DNA of 64,000 nucleotides from Bifidobacterium scaligerum (GCF_002802865.1 NZ_PGLQ01000003.1:124001-188000), one strand, 5' to 3'; counted from the first letter of the stretch, positions 33,276-43,577 are shown. Numbers and translations: made by a program. Notes: generated by a model from the letters alone, not told the origin.

Positions 33276-34988
33276 ATGTTCTCTTCCCGCAGGTTCGGCC
33301 GGCTGCTGCGCGTGACGATGGCGGCCGCGCTGCTGCTGGCCACAGTGTCGGCCGGAGGCATCGCCCATGCCGATGAAACCGGCGAGACGACGCCCGTATT
33401 GGGTGATTCGATCACGCTGAACGCCGGTCCGGGCTCGTCGCTGAATGGCGCGAACTTCAAAGTGGTCAAACTCGCCGGGTTCGCGATCCAGGGGTCCGCT
33501 GTGACGGTGCGCACCGAGGATACAGTGCGCGGCGATGTGATCGCCTCGCTGCCGAAAGTCGGCGACAGCGAGTACCCGGCCGGCGCAGGCGATGCCGACG
33601 GCGAAACGGCCAGCGGGACGACACGGGGCAACGGTGGCGCGGCGGACACGGGTTCCGGCGGCGAGGATCCGATCGTGTGGCTGGCACGGCAGGGCGATGC
33701 GAAGGATTCCCCGGTTTGGCGGCTGTTCGCCGATCGCATGGCGGCCACCGTTTCCGTCACGGATGCGCCGGTCATGTCCGGCACGACGACGCCCGCCGAC
33801 GACGGCACGATTTCCTCGGTCATATTCGCCGGATTGCAGCCCGGCCTGTACCTGCTGGAGGATGCGAACACCGCGTTGACCGGTACCACGCGTTCGGCGC
33901 CGATACTGGTCGGCACGGCGATCACCGCCGCGAAACCACCGATCGGCAACGCCGACGGCACAGCCGAGATCAAGAACCAGCGCGTCACGATCGGCAAGAA
34001 CATCATCAACGGCGATGATGCGACGCTGACGGACGACCGCAATGTGGGCGATATCGTGGACTATCGTATTGAAACCCTCATCCCCGATACCACGAAATAC
34101 ACGAATGATGCGGCCAACCCGTACGTGTTCCGCCTGGCGGACACCCTGTCGAAAGGCCAGCGGTTCAACGATGACCTGTCCGTCACGGCCAGCAAGGACG
34201 GACAGGCATGGCGTCCACTCGACGGTGACGATTACACGTTGCAGGCAAGCGAGTCCGATGGCGGCACGGCAACCACGATCGATCTCGATCTGAGCGCATG
34301 GGTTTACACGAATGGCCGTGACGGCATGGCGGGCGGTTTGCTGCGCGTCGACTATTCGGCCACGCTCACCGAGCATGCGACGATCGACGGCGACGGCAAC
34401 ACAAACACGGTCATGCTCACGTACTCGAACGATCCGAAAACCAACCAGACCGGAGAGCTCACGCCTCCGGACACCACCGTGTACACGCACGGCTTCCAAT
34501 TCGACAAGATCGGCGAAGACGGCAAGACGCCGCTTGCCGGCGCGACGTTCACGCTCTACACGGCGGACACGTTCGCGGACGACGCCAAGTACCGTCGCGC
34601 CGACCGTCCCGACGAGGACGTGACCGCCACGTCCGACCGCAACGGCCTCGTGAGGTTCGACGGTCTGGCCGCCGGCACGTACTGGGTGCGCGAAACCGGA
34701 GTGCCGGACGGCTACCGTGACCTCGACGTGCGGTTCAAGGTCACGATCACCGCAGATCCCGGTAAAGCGGCGCTGGTCGTGTTCGAGCGCGTGCCCTCAC
34801 TGGCTGATTCGCTCGTGCAGATCGAGAAGAACGGCCTGCTGTTCGTGCTCAACGTCACCACGATCACGAATCTGCCCTTGACCGGCAGCGGCGGCATTGT
34901 CCTGTTTCTCGTCATCGGCGGCCTGCTCGCCGCCGGCGGCGCGGCCATCGCCGTCATGACCCATCGCAAGGGACGTCTGCTCAAATAA
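33276..34988 (+). CDS. LPXTG-anchored pilin-like surface protein
   Basis: A 570-residue secreted protein. There is a signal peptide (residues 1-32, cleavage after AHA), then two or more immunoglobulin-like domains including a D2-type isopeptide domain (YRIETLIPDTTKYTNDA to about residue 390). A Cna_B/SpaA-like domain follows (KTPLAGATFTLYTAD to AAGTYWVRETGVPDGYRDL). The C-terminus is a sorting signal: LPLTG at about 533, a hydrophobic helix and HRKGRLLK. This is the architecture of SpaA-type major pilins. No sortase gene is adjacent, so anchoring must rely on a sortase elsewhere. It is the first gene upstream of the conjugation block, suggesting a role in cell contact. Confidence 0.88.
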   Translation: MFSSRRFGRLLRVTMAAALLLATVSAGGIAHADETGETTPVLGDSITLNAGPGSSLNGANFKVVKLAGFAIQGSAVTVRTEDTVRGDVIASLPKVGDSEYPAGAGDADGETASGTTRGNGGAADTGSGGEDPIVWLARQGDAKDSPVWRLFADRMAATVSVTDAPVMSGTTTPADDGTISSVIFAGLQPGLYLLEDANTALTGTTRSAPILVGTAITAAKPPIGNADGTAEIKNQRVTIGKNIINGDDATLTDDRNVGDIVDYRIETLIPDTTKYTNDAANPYVFRLADTLSKGQRFNDDLSVTASKDGQAWRPLDGDDYTLQASESDGGTATTIDLDLSAWVYTNGRDGMAGGLLRVDYSATLTEHATIDGDGNTNTVMLTYSNDPKTNQTGELTPPDTTVYTHGFQFDKIGEDGKTPLAGATFTLYTADTFADDAKYRRADRPDEDVTATSDRNGLVRFDGLAAGTYWVRETGVPDGYRDLDVRFKVTITADPGKAALVVFERVPSLADSLVQIEKNGLLFVLNVTTITNLPLTGSGGIVLFLVIGGLLAAGGAAIAVMTHRKGRLLK

Positions 34989-35001
34989 ACGCTCCACGAC
35001 C

Positions 35002-35048
35002 GCCCCCGTTGCGCAACCCTACGGAATCGCGCGACGGGGGCTTTCGTG
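35002..35048 (+). terminator. Terminator after the pilin gene
   Basis: GCCCCCGTTGCGC pairs with GCGCGACGGGGGC (12 of 13 Watson-Crick, one G-T) around a 14-nt loop and is followed by TTTCGTGTTTT. It lies 14 bp after the stop. Confidence 0.75.
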
Positions 35049-35273
35049 TTTTCTCAAGGCATACGGCACTCCAATATCCGCTCGGGACCACGGGCGACGG
35101 ATGCGGGGCCGGATACTGGCTGGCGTGCGGTGGGGCGCCAATGGTGGGCTCCGGTCAAATGATCCGCACGGGCTTTCCGGTTCGTCGTTCGCCGTCGCGG
35201 GTTTCTCTCTCCCTTTTTCTCGCGGCGGCGGCCTTCGGCCGGGGCTGGCTCCTCGTGAAAGGGAGTGTTCCAT

Positions 35274-38186
35274 ATGGGCGTGTTGGGAAGGAAATGCTGT
35301 GTCTCGGCGGCCATCGCCGCGGCGGTGTGCCTGCTGGTGTCGCCGATGCTGGCGTTGGGGTCGCCGGACGGCACAGCCGGCGCCGGAAGCGGCGGCGTGG
35401 TCGGCGGTACGGCCGGCGGGCGTGGCAATACGGCGGATACGGCGTCGCTGGGCTGGTATCTGCCGAACAAGGCATGGGTGCGCATGGACGACGACGGCGT
35501 CTGGCAGATGGTTTCCGATCCCGAGCGGGATAATCACGTCGGCGCGGACGGCATGTCGTTCCTTGACGGCGACGTGGTCGCGGCGGCGGTGAATTTCACG
35601 GTGCCGTGGTGGGATGAGCCCACCCGGTTGGAGCTGGTGGACGATTGGACGCTGGTGGACCGGTATCTCGATGTGCGGGACGTGTCCGAGGTACGCGTGT
35701 ACGTGGCCGAAATGGACGAATACGATGCTCCCTCGCTGGATGGCATCAACGTGACCGGCGAGGATGTGACCGACCGTTTCGACATCGTCTCGGAGGGCAT
35801 GACGGTCACGGCGAAGGCGACGGCCGAGTATCTGGCGTCGCTGGACCTGAGGGAACGTCGCAAGTCGTTGCAGTTCTCGATGCTGGTGCCGTTCGACGTG
35901 AGGTTCGACGTGCGCGAGGATCTGCAGCGGGACATCGACGCGATGCGCACGCGCAGCGGGTCGATCGACAATACGTGCAGCGATGGCAAACACGAGCTGG
36001 TCAACCGCGGCGGCGTGTTCTGGGCCGATCACGAGTATTGGGAAACGAACGAGCCTCGCCTGTGCATCGTGCGCCCGGAGTTCGACAAGGATGTGACCGC
36101 GAGCGAAACGGAGGGCGGCGACGGGTCGAGCATTGACGGACGCAGCGTGCTGCCCGGCCAGACGGTCACCTATGAGCTGGAATTGCAGGTGGGGGCCGCA
36201 TCCGACTACACGCTGCGCACGCTGGAGTTCGTGGACGAGTACGACGTGCGCACGACGCCGGTCAAGGAGAGCCTGACGGTCATCGATGCGCGTGATGGTG
36301 TGACGGTGCCGGCCGAAGCGTACGACGTGGAGTGGGACGACGCCGGGCACAAACTGTCGGTCTCGTTCCGGCGCGACTGGCTGGACGAGCATTGGGATCC
36401 GTACACGGGTCATCGGTATCGGTTGGAGTTCGACGCGACAGTGTCCGAGGATGCGGCCACGGACACGGTGATCTCGAACCGCGGCTGGGTGACGTTGAAC
36501 AATTCCGGATTGGAGTCGAACGAGGTGACGAACCGGCCGGTCGACCCGCAGCCGGTCAAGCAGGACACGCAGGCGGACGCGTCGGTGGACATCGACGGCA
36601 GGACCGTACTGGTCGGCGACCGCCTGTACTACCGGATCACAATCGACGCGGCAGGTTTGGCCGACCCGGCGTATCCGGTGCGCCGGCTGGGCGTGATCGA
36701 CGACTACGACGAAACCGTGCTGGACGTGGACGAGGCCGGCATCCAGATGCTTGGCGAGCAGGGCGCGGACGTGACCGACCTGGTGAACGTGCAGGTCGCC
36801 GATGGCGTCGTCTACGCGTTCTTCAAGACCGTGGACACCACGCTTGCCGACGGAACGGTGCTGCCGGGCGATCCGCAGCCCGCCGATCTGGCCGAATACG
36901 CGCGGCGTGAACTGTCCGCGGAACGTGACGCGGGCATCGACCAGTCGCTGCTCGGCAAGACGTACCAGCTGGTACTGCCGATGACGGCCATCGCGGCGGC
37001 GGACGGCGGCTCGGTCGAGAACACGGCCGTGCAGGTCACGAACAAGCGCCGCGCGGTGTCGAACACGGTCACGAACGTGCTCGCACAACTCGACCCGTTC
37101 AAGGACGTGACGGTCGACGTCGGCGCGGACAGCGCGGACGGCATGAGCATCTACAAGGATCAGCTGTTCCTCTACCGGCTGGACTCCTCCCTGCTGCCCG
37201 CGAACCGCGCCTACCCGCAGGTGACGCAGTGGCGCATCGACGACGATTACGACGAGTCGGGCGATGAATACGCCGGCCAGTGGGCCGTGTACGCGGCCGA
37301 GGACCTGCACGACGCGGCCGGCAGTGTGATCGCGGCGAAGGGCTCGCGCATCGCGGGCAGCGGCTTCGATTCCGCAAGGTTCGGCGGCGACCTGTTCTCT
37401 CTGGACATGCGCGACGGCTCGTTCACGGTCGCAGCCACGCAGCGCTATCTCGACCTGGTGTCGGCCGACGGCGCGCATGCGCAGGCATGGCGCGCGTACG
37501 TGCAGTTCCGACGGGTGAAGGCCGGCGAGTTCTCCAATACGTTCACGGAGACGCTGAACGGCGTGGAACGCCCGTCGAACACGGTGACCACGCGCACGTC
37601 CGAACGCTCCCCGTCCGTGGGCGTGGAGAAGTTCGACGAAGCGTCCGGCCTAGAGGCGGGCGACCGCGACGACACGAAGGACGCGTTGGAGATCACGGGC
37701 GACGGCACGGTGATCGTGTTCCGCATCACGAACACCGGCGACGTGCCCCTGACCGGTCTCGAACTGTCCGACGAGACGATCGCCGGCGACGGCACGGTCA
37801 CCGACCTGAAATACCCGGACGGTTGGGCGACGCTCGTATTGCAGCCGGGCGAATCCGTGGACGTGACCGGCATATTGACCGGCGTCACCGACCTGCACAC
37901 CGATCGCGCGACCGTGCAGGCCGCGCCGGTCATCGAATGCGTGCCGAAGGACGACGACCCGTTCGACGACCAGCCCGCGCAGCCGGTCGAACCCGGCACG
38001 GTGTGCACGGACACGCCGATCACGAGCGAACCGGACGACTGGAGCGCCTACATGAAACGCATGCTGCCGCACACCGGCGTCGATCTGACCGGCATCATGG
38101 CGGCCAGCATGCTCGTCCTGCTGATCGGGTTCGCCATGCTGCGCATCGCCCACGCGCATCGCCGGAACCCGGTTTCCGACAGCTGA
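35274..38186 (+). CDS. Large LPXTG-anchored multidomain adhesin
   Basis: A 970-residue secreted protein with a signal peptide (about residues 1-33). It has at least three tandem beta-sandwich domains of about 170 residues with recurring motifs: GQTVTYELELQV, GDRLYYRITID and KDQLFLYRLD begin units, and VIDDYDETV or IDDDYDESGDEY recur inside them. These resemble isopeptide-bonded domains of antigen I/II-type adhesins. A late DUF11-like domain (FRITNTGDVPLTGLEL) precedes the sorting signal LPHTG at about 931, a helix and a charged tail. The ATG at 35274 is preferred over the GTG at 35265 because AAAGGGAG precedes it at 8 nt. It probably promotes donor-recipient adhesion. Confidence 0.85.
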   Translation: MGVLGRKCCVSAAIAAAVCLLVSPMLALGSPDGTAGAGSGGVVGGTAGGRGNTADTASLGWYLPNKAWVRMDDDGVWQMVSDPERDNHVGADGMSFLDGDVVAAAVNFTVPWWDEPTRLELVDDWTLVDRYLDVRDVSEVRVYVAEMDEYDAPSLDGINVTGEDVTDRFDIVSEGMTVTAKATAEYLASLDLRERRKSLQFSMLVPFDVRFDVREDLQRDIDAMRTRSGSIDNTCSDGKHELVNRGGVFWADHEYWETNEPRLCIVRPEFDKDVTASETEGGDGSSIDGRSVLPGQTVTYELELQVGAASDYTLRTLEFVDEYDVRTTPVKESLTVIDARDGVTVPAEAYDVEWDDAGHKLSVSFRRDWLDEHWDPYTGHRYRLEFDATVSEDAATDTVISNRGWVTLNNSGLESNEVTNRPVDPQPVKQDTQADASVDIDGRTVLVGDRLYYRITIDAAGLADPAYPVRRLGVIDDYDETVLDVDEAGIQMLGEQGADVTDLVNVQVADGVVYAFFKTVDTTLADGTVLPGDPQPADLAEYARRELSAERDAGIDQSLLGKTYQLVLPMTAIAAADGGSVENTAVQVTNKRRAVSNTVTNVLAQLDPFKDVTVDVGADSADGMSIYKDQLFLYRLDSSLLPANRAYPQVTQWRIDDDYDESGDEYAGQWAVYAAEDLHDAAGSVIAAKGSRIAGSGFDSARFGGDLFSLDMRDGSFTVAATQRYLDLVSADGAHAQAWRAYVQFRRVKAGEFSNTFTETLNGVERPSNTVTTRTSERSPSVGVEKFDEASGLEAGDRDDTKDALEITGDGTVIVFRITNTGDVPLTGLELSDETIAGDGTVTDLKYPDGWATLVLQPGESVDVTGILTGVTDLHTDRATVQAAPVIECVPKDDDPFDDQPAQPVEPGTVCTDTPITSEPDDWSAYMKRMLPHTGVDLTGIMAASMLVLLIGFAMLRIAHAHRRNPVSDS

Positions 38187-38235
38187 CTTCCGCTGCGGCC
38201 ACGGCATCATCCGCATGACCGCAACGGTTCCTACG

Positions 38236-38274
38236 GGGATGCCGTCGACCGTCAGACAGGGTCGGCGGCATCCC
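38236..38274 (+). terminator. Hairpin between adhesin gene and conjugation block
   Basis: The 15-base arms GGGATGCCGTCGACC (38236-38250) and its complement at 38260-38274 (14 Watson-Crick pairs, one G-T) enclose a 9-nt loop, 50 bp after the adhesin stop. No T-run follows, so it may only attenuate. Confidence 0.55.
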
Positions 38275-38355
38275 GTCGCCAAGGCCGTCCGGCTTTCGAC
38301 AACACCGAACGGCCGTCCACTCACCGTTGAGTCCCATCACCGCAAAGGAGCCGTC

Positions 38356-38559
38356 ATGGACACGATCACCACGATTCTCGAACTGCTGCAGAAGGCCGCG
38401 CTGCTGGGCGGCGGCATCTGGAGCGTATGGGGTGCGATCACCCTGGCCGGAGGTTTGAAGGACCATTCCGGCCCGCAAACCCAGTCCGGCATATGGCAGC
38501 TGGTCGGCGGCGCGGTCATCATCGCCGCGGCCGCCCTGTTCGCCAACCTCAGCTTCTGA
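38356..38559 (+). CDS. Maff2-like small conjugation membrane protein
   Basis: A 67-residue protein with two hydrophobic helices separated by a short polar turn (LKDHSGPQTQSG). Size, topology and position directly before a VirB6-like gene match the Maff2/VirB2-like small proteins of Gram-positive type IV systems. The start is set by AAAGGAG five bases before the ATG. Confidence 0.75.
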   Translation: MDTITTILELLQKAALLGGGIWSVWGAITLAGGLKDHSGPQTQSGIWQLVGGAVIIAAAALFANLSF

Positions 38560-38623
38560 ACCTTCATTGTTCATCGAACACCCAATCGGCAGCGGATGAC
38601 CGTATGGAACGGGAGGTTTGATC

Positions 38624-39475
38624 ATGGCGGACTTGGTGGAACCGTGCGTGAACATGCTCAACGCGATCGGCGGCGGCATTGACGGCAGCATACTCGACCG
38701 GCTCGCATTGGGGCCGGCCGAGTTCAACGCGAGTCTGTACGGCATGGCGGGATCGGTGCATACGAGCGCGGTCAAACCGGTGTCCGCCACCATCGCCAGC
38801 ATCGTGTTCACGCTGGAACTGGCCCGCGCGGCGACCCGCGCGGACGGCGACCGCGAACTGGGCGTGAAGATCATCGGCGGCGTGCTGCTCAAATGCGCGC
38901 TCGTGCTCCTGTTCGCGTCCAATGCGGCGCTGATCCTGCAGGGCATCGACGCGGTCGTCTCGCAGATCGTGTCCGCCGCGTCGGGCGTGCTCGCTGCCGC
39001 GCCCGGCAGCGAGACGCAACTGCTGGGCGATCAGATGCGCTCCGCGATCGAGGATGCCGGCCTCATCGGCCAGAGCGGGCTCATGGTGCTGGTATTGATC
39101 CCGTTCATCGCCTCGCAGATCGCCGGCGTGGTGCTGCTGGCGGTCGTGTACATGCGGTTCATGCAGATCTACATGCTGACCTGTTTCGCGTCGCTGCCGA
39201 TCGTGTTCATGGCCTCGGAGCATACGCGCATGATGGGCGTCGGCTATCTGAAACGCTACGGGCAGGTCTCGTTCCAGGCGATCACCCTGACGGTCGGCGT
39301 GATCCTGTACCGCACGTTCGTCGGCGAGGCGCTGCGGCTCGACGGCTATGTGGACGGCGGCGACCTGTGGCAGTACATCATCGCGAACTTCGGCACGCTG
39401 CTGTTGGGGGCGATCATGCTCGGCTGTCTGGTCATAGTGTCCTCGGCCACCGCCAAGGCCGTGTTCGGCGAATAG
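38624..39475 (+). CDS. VirB6/TrbL-like conjugal transfer membrane protein
   Basis: A 283-residue polytopic membrane protein with about six helices, including a long central SASGVLAAAPGSETQLLG loop. Gene order (Maff2-like, this, PrgI-like, VirB4) is that of the CD1112-type VirB6/TrbL proteins, which form the inner-membrane channel. The ATG at 38624 follows GGGAGG at 7 nt. The frame is open to a TTG six bases upstream. Confidence 0.8.
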   Translation: MADLVEPCVNMLNAIGGGIDGSILDRLALGPAEFNASLYGMAGSVHTSAVKPVSATIASIVFTLELARAATRADGDRELGVKIIGGVLLKCALVLLFASNAALILQGIDAVVSQIVSAASGVLAAAPGSETQLLGDQMRSAIEDAGLIGQSGLMVLVLIPFIASQIAGVVLLAVVYMRFMQIYMLTCFASLPIVFMASEHTRMMGVGYLKRYGQVSFQAITLTVGVILYRTFVGEALRLDGYVDGGDLWQYIIANFGTLLLGAIMLGCLVIVSSATAKAVFGE

Positions 39476-39501
39476 ACGCGAGATCAGGGAAGGCGGCGGC
39501 G

Positions 39502-39867
39502 ATGGCGTTGGAGATCAGGATCTACAAGGAGATCACGGCCACCGAGGCGCGGGTCATGTGGGGCATGAGCTGGCGGCAGCTCGCCGCGGCCGCGATGATG
39601 GGCTGCCTGTCGACGGGCGTGTGGCTCGTGTTCTGGCGCCTGCTCGGGCTCCCCGACATAGGCCAGTACGTGGTGTTCCTCGTGAACCTGCCGTTGGCCG
39701 CATGGGGTTGGCTGCGCCCGAAGGGGCTGAAACCGGAGGTCTGGTTCGGATACGTGATCGCATGCCGGTTCGGACAGCAACGGTATTTCATCGACGGGCC
39801 CGCACGGCCTCGCCGACGGGAGCGAAAACGAGGCAGGAAGGCCATACGCGAACGAAAGGACGGATGA
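39502..39867 (+). CDS. PrgI-like (VirB3-like) conjugal transfer protein
   Basis: A 121-residue protein starting with MALEIRIYKEITATEARVMWGM. Two close membrane helices follow (about 25-70), then a basic tail. This is the PrgI family pattern found directly before VirB4 in Gram-positive elements, where it tethers VirB4 to the membrane. The stop overlaps the VirB4 start region. Confidence 0.85.
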   Translation: MALEIRIYKEITATEARVMWGMSWRQLAAAAMMGCLSTGVWLVFWRLLGLPDIGQYVVFLVNLPLAAWGWLRPKGLKPEVWFGYVIACRFGQQRYFIDGPARPRRRERKRGRKAIRERKDG

Positions 39868-39869
39868 TC

Positions 39870-42230
39870 ATGGCACGACGCAAACCGGCAGACAGGCAGG
39901 GGCGCAGGATTCGCCGGCGGCGGGAGCGAGGGTATCGCACGGCGAAGGAGCTGATCGGCTACGAGGCGATGCTCTCCAACGGGATCGCGTATCTGGGCGA
40001 CGACCGGTGGAGCGTGACCGTGCGCATGTCCGACATCAACTATGAGACGGCCACGCGCGAACGGCAGGCGCAGCTCATCAACGCGTGGGCGGAGTTCCTG
40101 AACACGTTCGACGGCTCCACCCGGCTGCAGGTCACCTGCGTGACGCGCACGCTCGACGCCCATGACGTGATGTCGATGGTCGGTATGCGATTGGACGGCG
40201 GCCCGTTCGACGCGCTGCGCGCGGAATCGAACCGGATCATGCTCGCCAAGCTCGGAGAACGCTCCCGCAACGCGGTCACCGACAAATACCTGACGATCAC
40301 GATCACGGAAGAGGACCCGGAACGCGCGCAGGCCACGCTGAACCGACTTGTCAAAACGTCCGAAAGCCAGCTTTCCACGTTGGACGGATGCAAGATCACG
40401 CCGCTCGGCCGAGGCGAACGACTGCGCCTGCTGGCCCTGCTGCTGCGTCCGGGCGAACCGTTCCGCTACGACGACAAGCTGGTCGAATCCGGCCGCGCCA
40501 CGTCGAAGGACTTCGTCACGCCGTGGTGCGTGGACGCGACGGACGCGCGCGTATTGCGACTGTCGAACGCCGCGGGCGACACGCTGCGCTCGACGTTGTG
40601 GATACGCGACTTCCCGCCGATCATGTCCGACCGGCTGATCGCCGAACTGACCGGTTTGAAGACCGAAGGCACGGTGTCGATTCATCTCGCGCCGTACGAT
40701 CGCAGCGTCGGCGCGGAACTGGTGGACCGCAAGATCGCCGAAATGGACATGCAACGCCTGGAGGAGCGCCGCAGGAACATGCGCCGGCACATTCCCGCCG
40801 ACGAACTGCCCGCCGACCTGCGCGACTCGTTGGAGGAGGCGCATAATCTTCGCGACGAGATGCGCCGGTCGAACGAACGGCTCGTGGAGGCGCTGGCGGC
40901 GGTCACGGTCTCGGCCCCCACACGCCCGCTGCTTGACCAGCGGGTCAAGGACGTGCTCGCCGCCTGCCGCAAGCTCTCCTGCACGGCCGAAACCCTCGCC
41001 TGCATGCAGCTCGACGGGTTGAACGCAAGCCTGCCGTTGGGCGTGAACCCGCTGCCGATGCGACGCACGCTGACCACGAGCAGCGCAGCGATCATGATGC
41101 CTTTCACGAATCAGGAGATCATGGACGAGCAAGGCGTGTTCTATGGGGTCAACGCGCGCAGCGGCAACGCGCTCATGGTCGACCGCACCCGCACCACGAT
41201 CAACGCGAACGGGTTCGTGCTCGGCACCACCGGAAGCGGCAAATCGCAGGCCGCGAAGGCCGAAATGACCGCCTTGTTCCTGTCACGGCCCGACGACGAT
41301 CTGATCATCGTCGACCCCGAACATGAGTACGCGCCCCTGTGCGAGGCGCTGCACGGCGCGAGGGTGATCGTCAGCGCCGGTTCCGCCGACCGCATCAACC
41401 CGATGGACATCACGCTCGACGCCACACTGGACGGCGACCCGATCCGCACGAAGGCGAACGCGGTCATCTCCATGATCGGCGCGCTCATCGGCGGCTCCGA
41501 CGGGCTGAACGCCGCGGAACGCTCCATCGTGGACCGGTGCACACTGGGGCTGTACCGCGAATACCGCAACAATCCCTCCCTGCCGCAACCCACCTTGGCC
41601 GACCTGCATCGCAGGCTCGTGGCCAGCAGCGAGCCGGAGGCGCGGGGGCTGGCGCTGAGCCTCGAATCGTATACGCTCGGCAGCCTGTCGGGCTTCGCCG
41701 GCCAGACCACCGTGGACACGTCCAACCGGTTCACCGTGTTCGACGTGGCCGCGTTGGAAGGCGAATTGAAGACGTTCGGGATGATGGTCGTTCTCGACCA
41801 TCTGTGGAACCAGGTCGCCCGCAACCGGAAAGCGGACCGGCGCACCTGGATCTATGTGGACGAGTTCCACCGCATGTTCTCCAACAGGTACGCGTCCGAA
41901 CAGTTCCTCGACATGTTCAAACGCGCCCGCAAATGGGGTCTCGGCATGACCGGCGTCACCCAGAACATCGAGGAACTGCTCGCCAGCAAGGAGGCGCGGT
42001 TCATGCTCGCCAACTCCGCGTTCCTGCTGCTCATGAACCAGACGCCCACCGACGCGGCGAAACTGGCCGACATGTGGCATCTGTCGCCCGAACTGAAGGA
42101 ACGGTTGGGCGGCGCACGCCCCGGCGAGGGCCTGCTCAAGGCCGGTGAGGCGTTCATCCCGTTCGACGGGCGCATCCCGACCGATTCCACGCTCTACCGG
42201 CTGTTCACCACGAAATTCGGGGAGACCTGA
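39870..42230 (+). CDS. VirB4-family conjugation ATPase
   Basis: A 786-residue ATPase that powers the type IV secretion channel. The N-terminal half is the VirB4 CagE/TrbE-like region. Walker A LGTTGSGKSQAAKAEM is at about residue 450 and Walker B TWIYVDEFHRMF at about 660, followed by GVTQNIEELL (sensor region). An ATG at 39864 also exists. The one at 39870 has better spacing from AAAGGA. Its stop overlaps the next start (TGATG). Confidence 0.93.
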   Translation: MARRKPADRQGRRIRRRRERGYRTAKELIGYEAMLSNGIAYLGDDRWSVTVRMSDINYETATRERQAQLINAWAEFLNTFDGSTRLQVTCVTRTLDAHDVMSMVGMRLDGGPFDALRAESNRIMLAKLGERSRNAVTDKYLTITITEEDPERAQATLNRLVKTSESQLSTLDGCKITPLGRGERLRLLALLLRPGEPFRYDDKLVESGRATSKDFVTPWCVDATDARVLRLSNAAGDTLRSTLWIRDFPPIMSDRLIAELTGLKTEGTVSIHLAPYDRSVGAELVDRKIAEMDMQRLEERRRNMRRHIPADELPADLRDSLEEAHNLRDEMRRSNERLVEALAAVTVSAPTRPLLDQRVKDVLAACRKLSCTAETLACMQLDGLNASLPLGVNPLPMRRTLTTSSAAIMMPFTNQEIMDEQGVFYGVNARSGNALMVDRTRTTINANGFVLGTTGSGKSQAAKAEMTALFLSRPDDDLIIVDPEHEYAPLCEALHGARVIVSAGSADRINPMDITLDATLDGDPIRTKANAVISMIGALIGGSDGLNAAERSIVDRCTLGLYREYRNNPSLPQPTLADLHRRLVASSEPEARGLALSLESYTLGSLSGFAGQTTVDTSNRFTVFDVAALEGELKTFGMMVVLDHLWNQVARNRKADRRTWIYVDEFHRMFSNRYASEQFLDMFKRARKWGLGMTGVTQNIEELLASKEARFMLANSAFLLLMNQTPTDAAKLADMWHLSPELKERLGGARPGEGLLKAGEAFIPFDGRIPTDSTLYRLFTTKFGET

Positions 42231-43549
42231 TGGTCGAACTCATGGACCCTCGGACCGGCACCGCCGGCAAGCTCACCTCATACACCGGCCGCATCCGCGA
42301 AGGCGAAGGACTGACGGGCCGACTGCGCTCGACCACGGTCAGGCTCGCCGGCGACGCCGCCGCGCTCGGCCGCAACACCATGCAAACCGCGACAGAGACA
42401 ACGGACGAGCATGAGGAAAACGGTATCGACCCGGCTGACGCGATCCTTGATGTCGGGCAAGGGCTGCGTTCCGCCGGCCGACTTGTACCAAACACCGGCA
42501 GACGCGGCGGGCAACATGTTCGGCGACCGACGACCACGACGGAGCCATTGAACGATATCGCCGATGCCGAACCGACCTTGGATGTCTTCGCGGAACCGGC
42601 AGACGGCGGGCCGATCATGAACGGTCCGGCTCGTCATACGCCTGTCACGTCGTCATCCGGCACGGCTCCGAGCCCCACTGCCACGCTGAGCACGCCGCCC
42701 GGCAGCACCCGCGGCGTCGCACGCCGGCTCGCGCAATCCGGAACAACAGGCGGGATGCGCCGTGCGGGGAACACGGCGCACGGAACGGCCGGAGGCATAC
42801 GTTTCGCGTCGCCATTGTCCAGATTCACGCCCGGCTCCACGGGTTCCGCGACGCGTGGCACCAGAAATACCGCCAAGGGAGTGGCGAAGGCGGCGGACGG
42901 CTTGTCCAATCTCATGCGGGCGGCCGTCGACGGCGCGCGCAGGATCATGGCATCCGTCGTTTCGGCCGTGACGGGCGCGGTCGGCATGCCGGTGTTCCTA
43001 TTGGCGACGGCCGCGATCATGGTGCTCGCGACGCTCATGGCGCTCCTGTCATGGCTGCCCGGCTTCAACGCCACGCAGCAGGGCTGCGCCGGCGGCGACT
43101 GTTCCGTCACCGGCAGCGTGATCGGCTCGCTGGAACCGCCATTGGTCATGAACGGCGACGATTCGGCCGTGAACGTGGACGCGATGAACCTGCCCGAAAT
43201 CGTCTCGTACGAGCGCTGGCAGTGCACATGGTGGGGCGCGTCCCGACGCGAGCAGATCGGCAAGCCCGTCGACCCGTGGATGGGCGACGGGCACATGTGG
43301 CGTGCCAGCGCCGAACGGTTCGGTTATCCGATCGACAAGGCTCCCCGCCCCGGAGACGTCATGGTCTTCCAAGCGGGCACGCTCGGCGCCGACGACTACT
43401 ACGGGCACGTCGCCATCGTCGAGGAAGTCAACGAAGACGGCGACATCATCATCTCCGAAAGCGGCGCCGCAGCAGCCCGCGTCACCCTGCGCACGCTCAC
43501 CGCGCAGCAGCTCGCGGACAACCGGGCGAACATCGACTTCATCCACTGA
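42230..43549 (+). CDS. Membrane-anchored CHAP-domain peptidoglycan hydrolase (VirB1-like role)
   Basis: A 439-residue protein. The first 235 residues are a cytoplasmic, low-complexity region rich in Thr, Gly and Pro. A single transmembrane helix (about 248-270) follows, then an extracytoplasmic CHAP domain with the catalytic Cys in WQCTWWGASRREQ (about 330) and His in YYGHVAIVEEV (about 392). CHAP amidase/endopeptidase domains open the cell wall for the mating channel. It sits in the operon right after VirB4. The long cytoplasmic N-terminal region is unusual for the class and may contact the ATPase. Confidence 0.88.
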   Translation: MVELMDPRTGTAGKLTSYTGRIREGEGLTGRLRSTTVRLAGDAAALGRNTMQTATETTDEHEENGIDPADAILDVGQGLRSAGRLVPNTGRRGGQHVRRPTTTTEPLNDIADAEPTLDVFAEPADGGPIMNGPARHTPVTSSSGTAPSPTATLSTPPGSTRGVARRLAQSGTTGGMRRAGNTAHGTAGGIRFASPLSRFTPGSTGSATRGTRNTAKGVAKAADGLSNLMRAAVDGARRIMASVVSAVTGAVGMPVFLLATAAIMVLATLMALLSWLPGFNATQQGCAGGDCSVTGSVIGSLEPPLVMNGDDSAVNVDAMNLPEIVSYERWQCTWWGASRREQIGKPVDPWMGDGHMWRASAERFGYPIDKAPRPGDVMVFQAGTLGADDYYGHVAIVEEVNEDGDIIISESGAAAARVTLRTLTAQQLADNRANIDFIH

Positions 43550-43577
43550 CCGAACCACATCATGCAAAGGAGCATCC

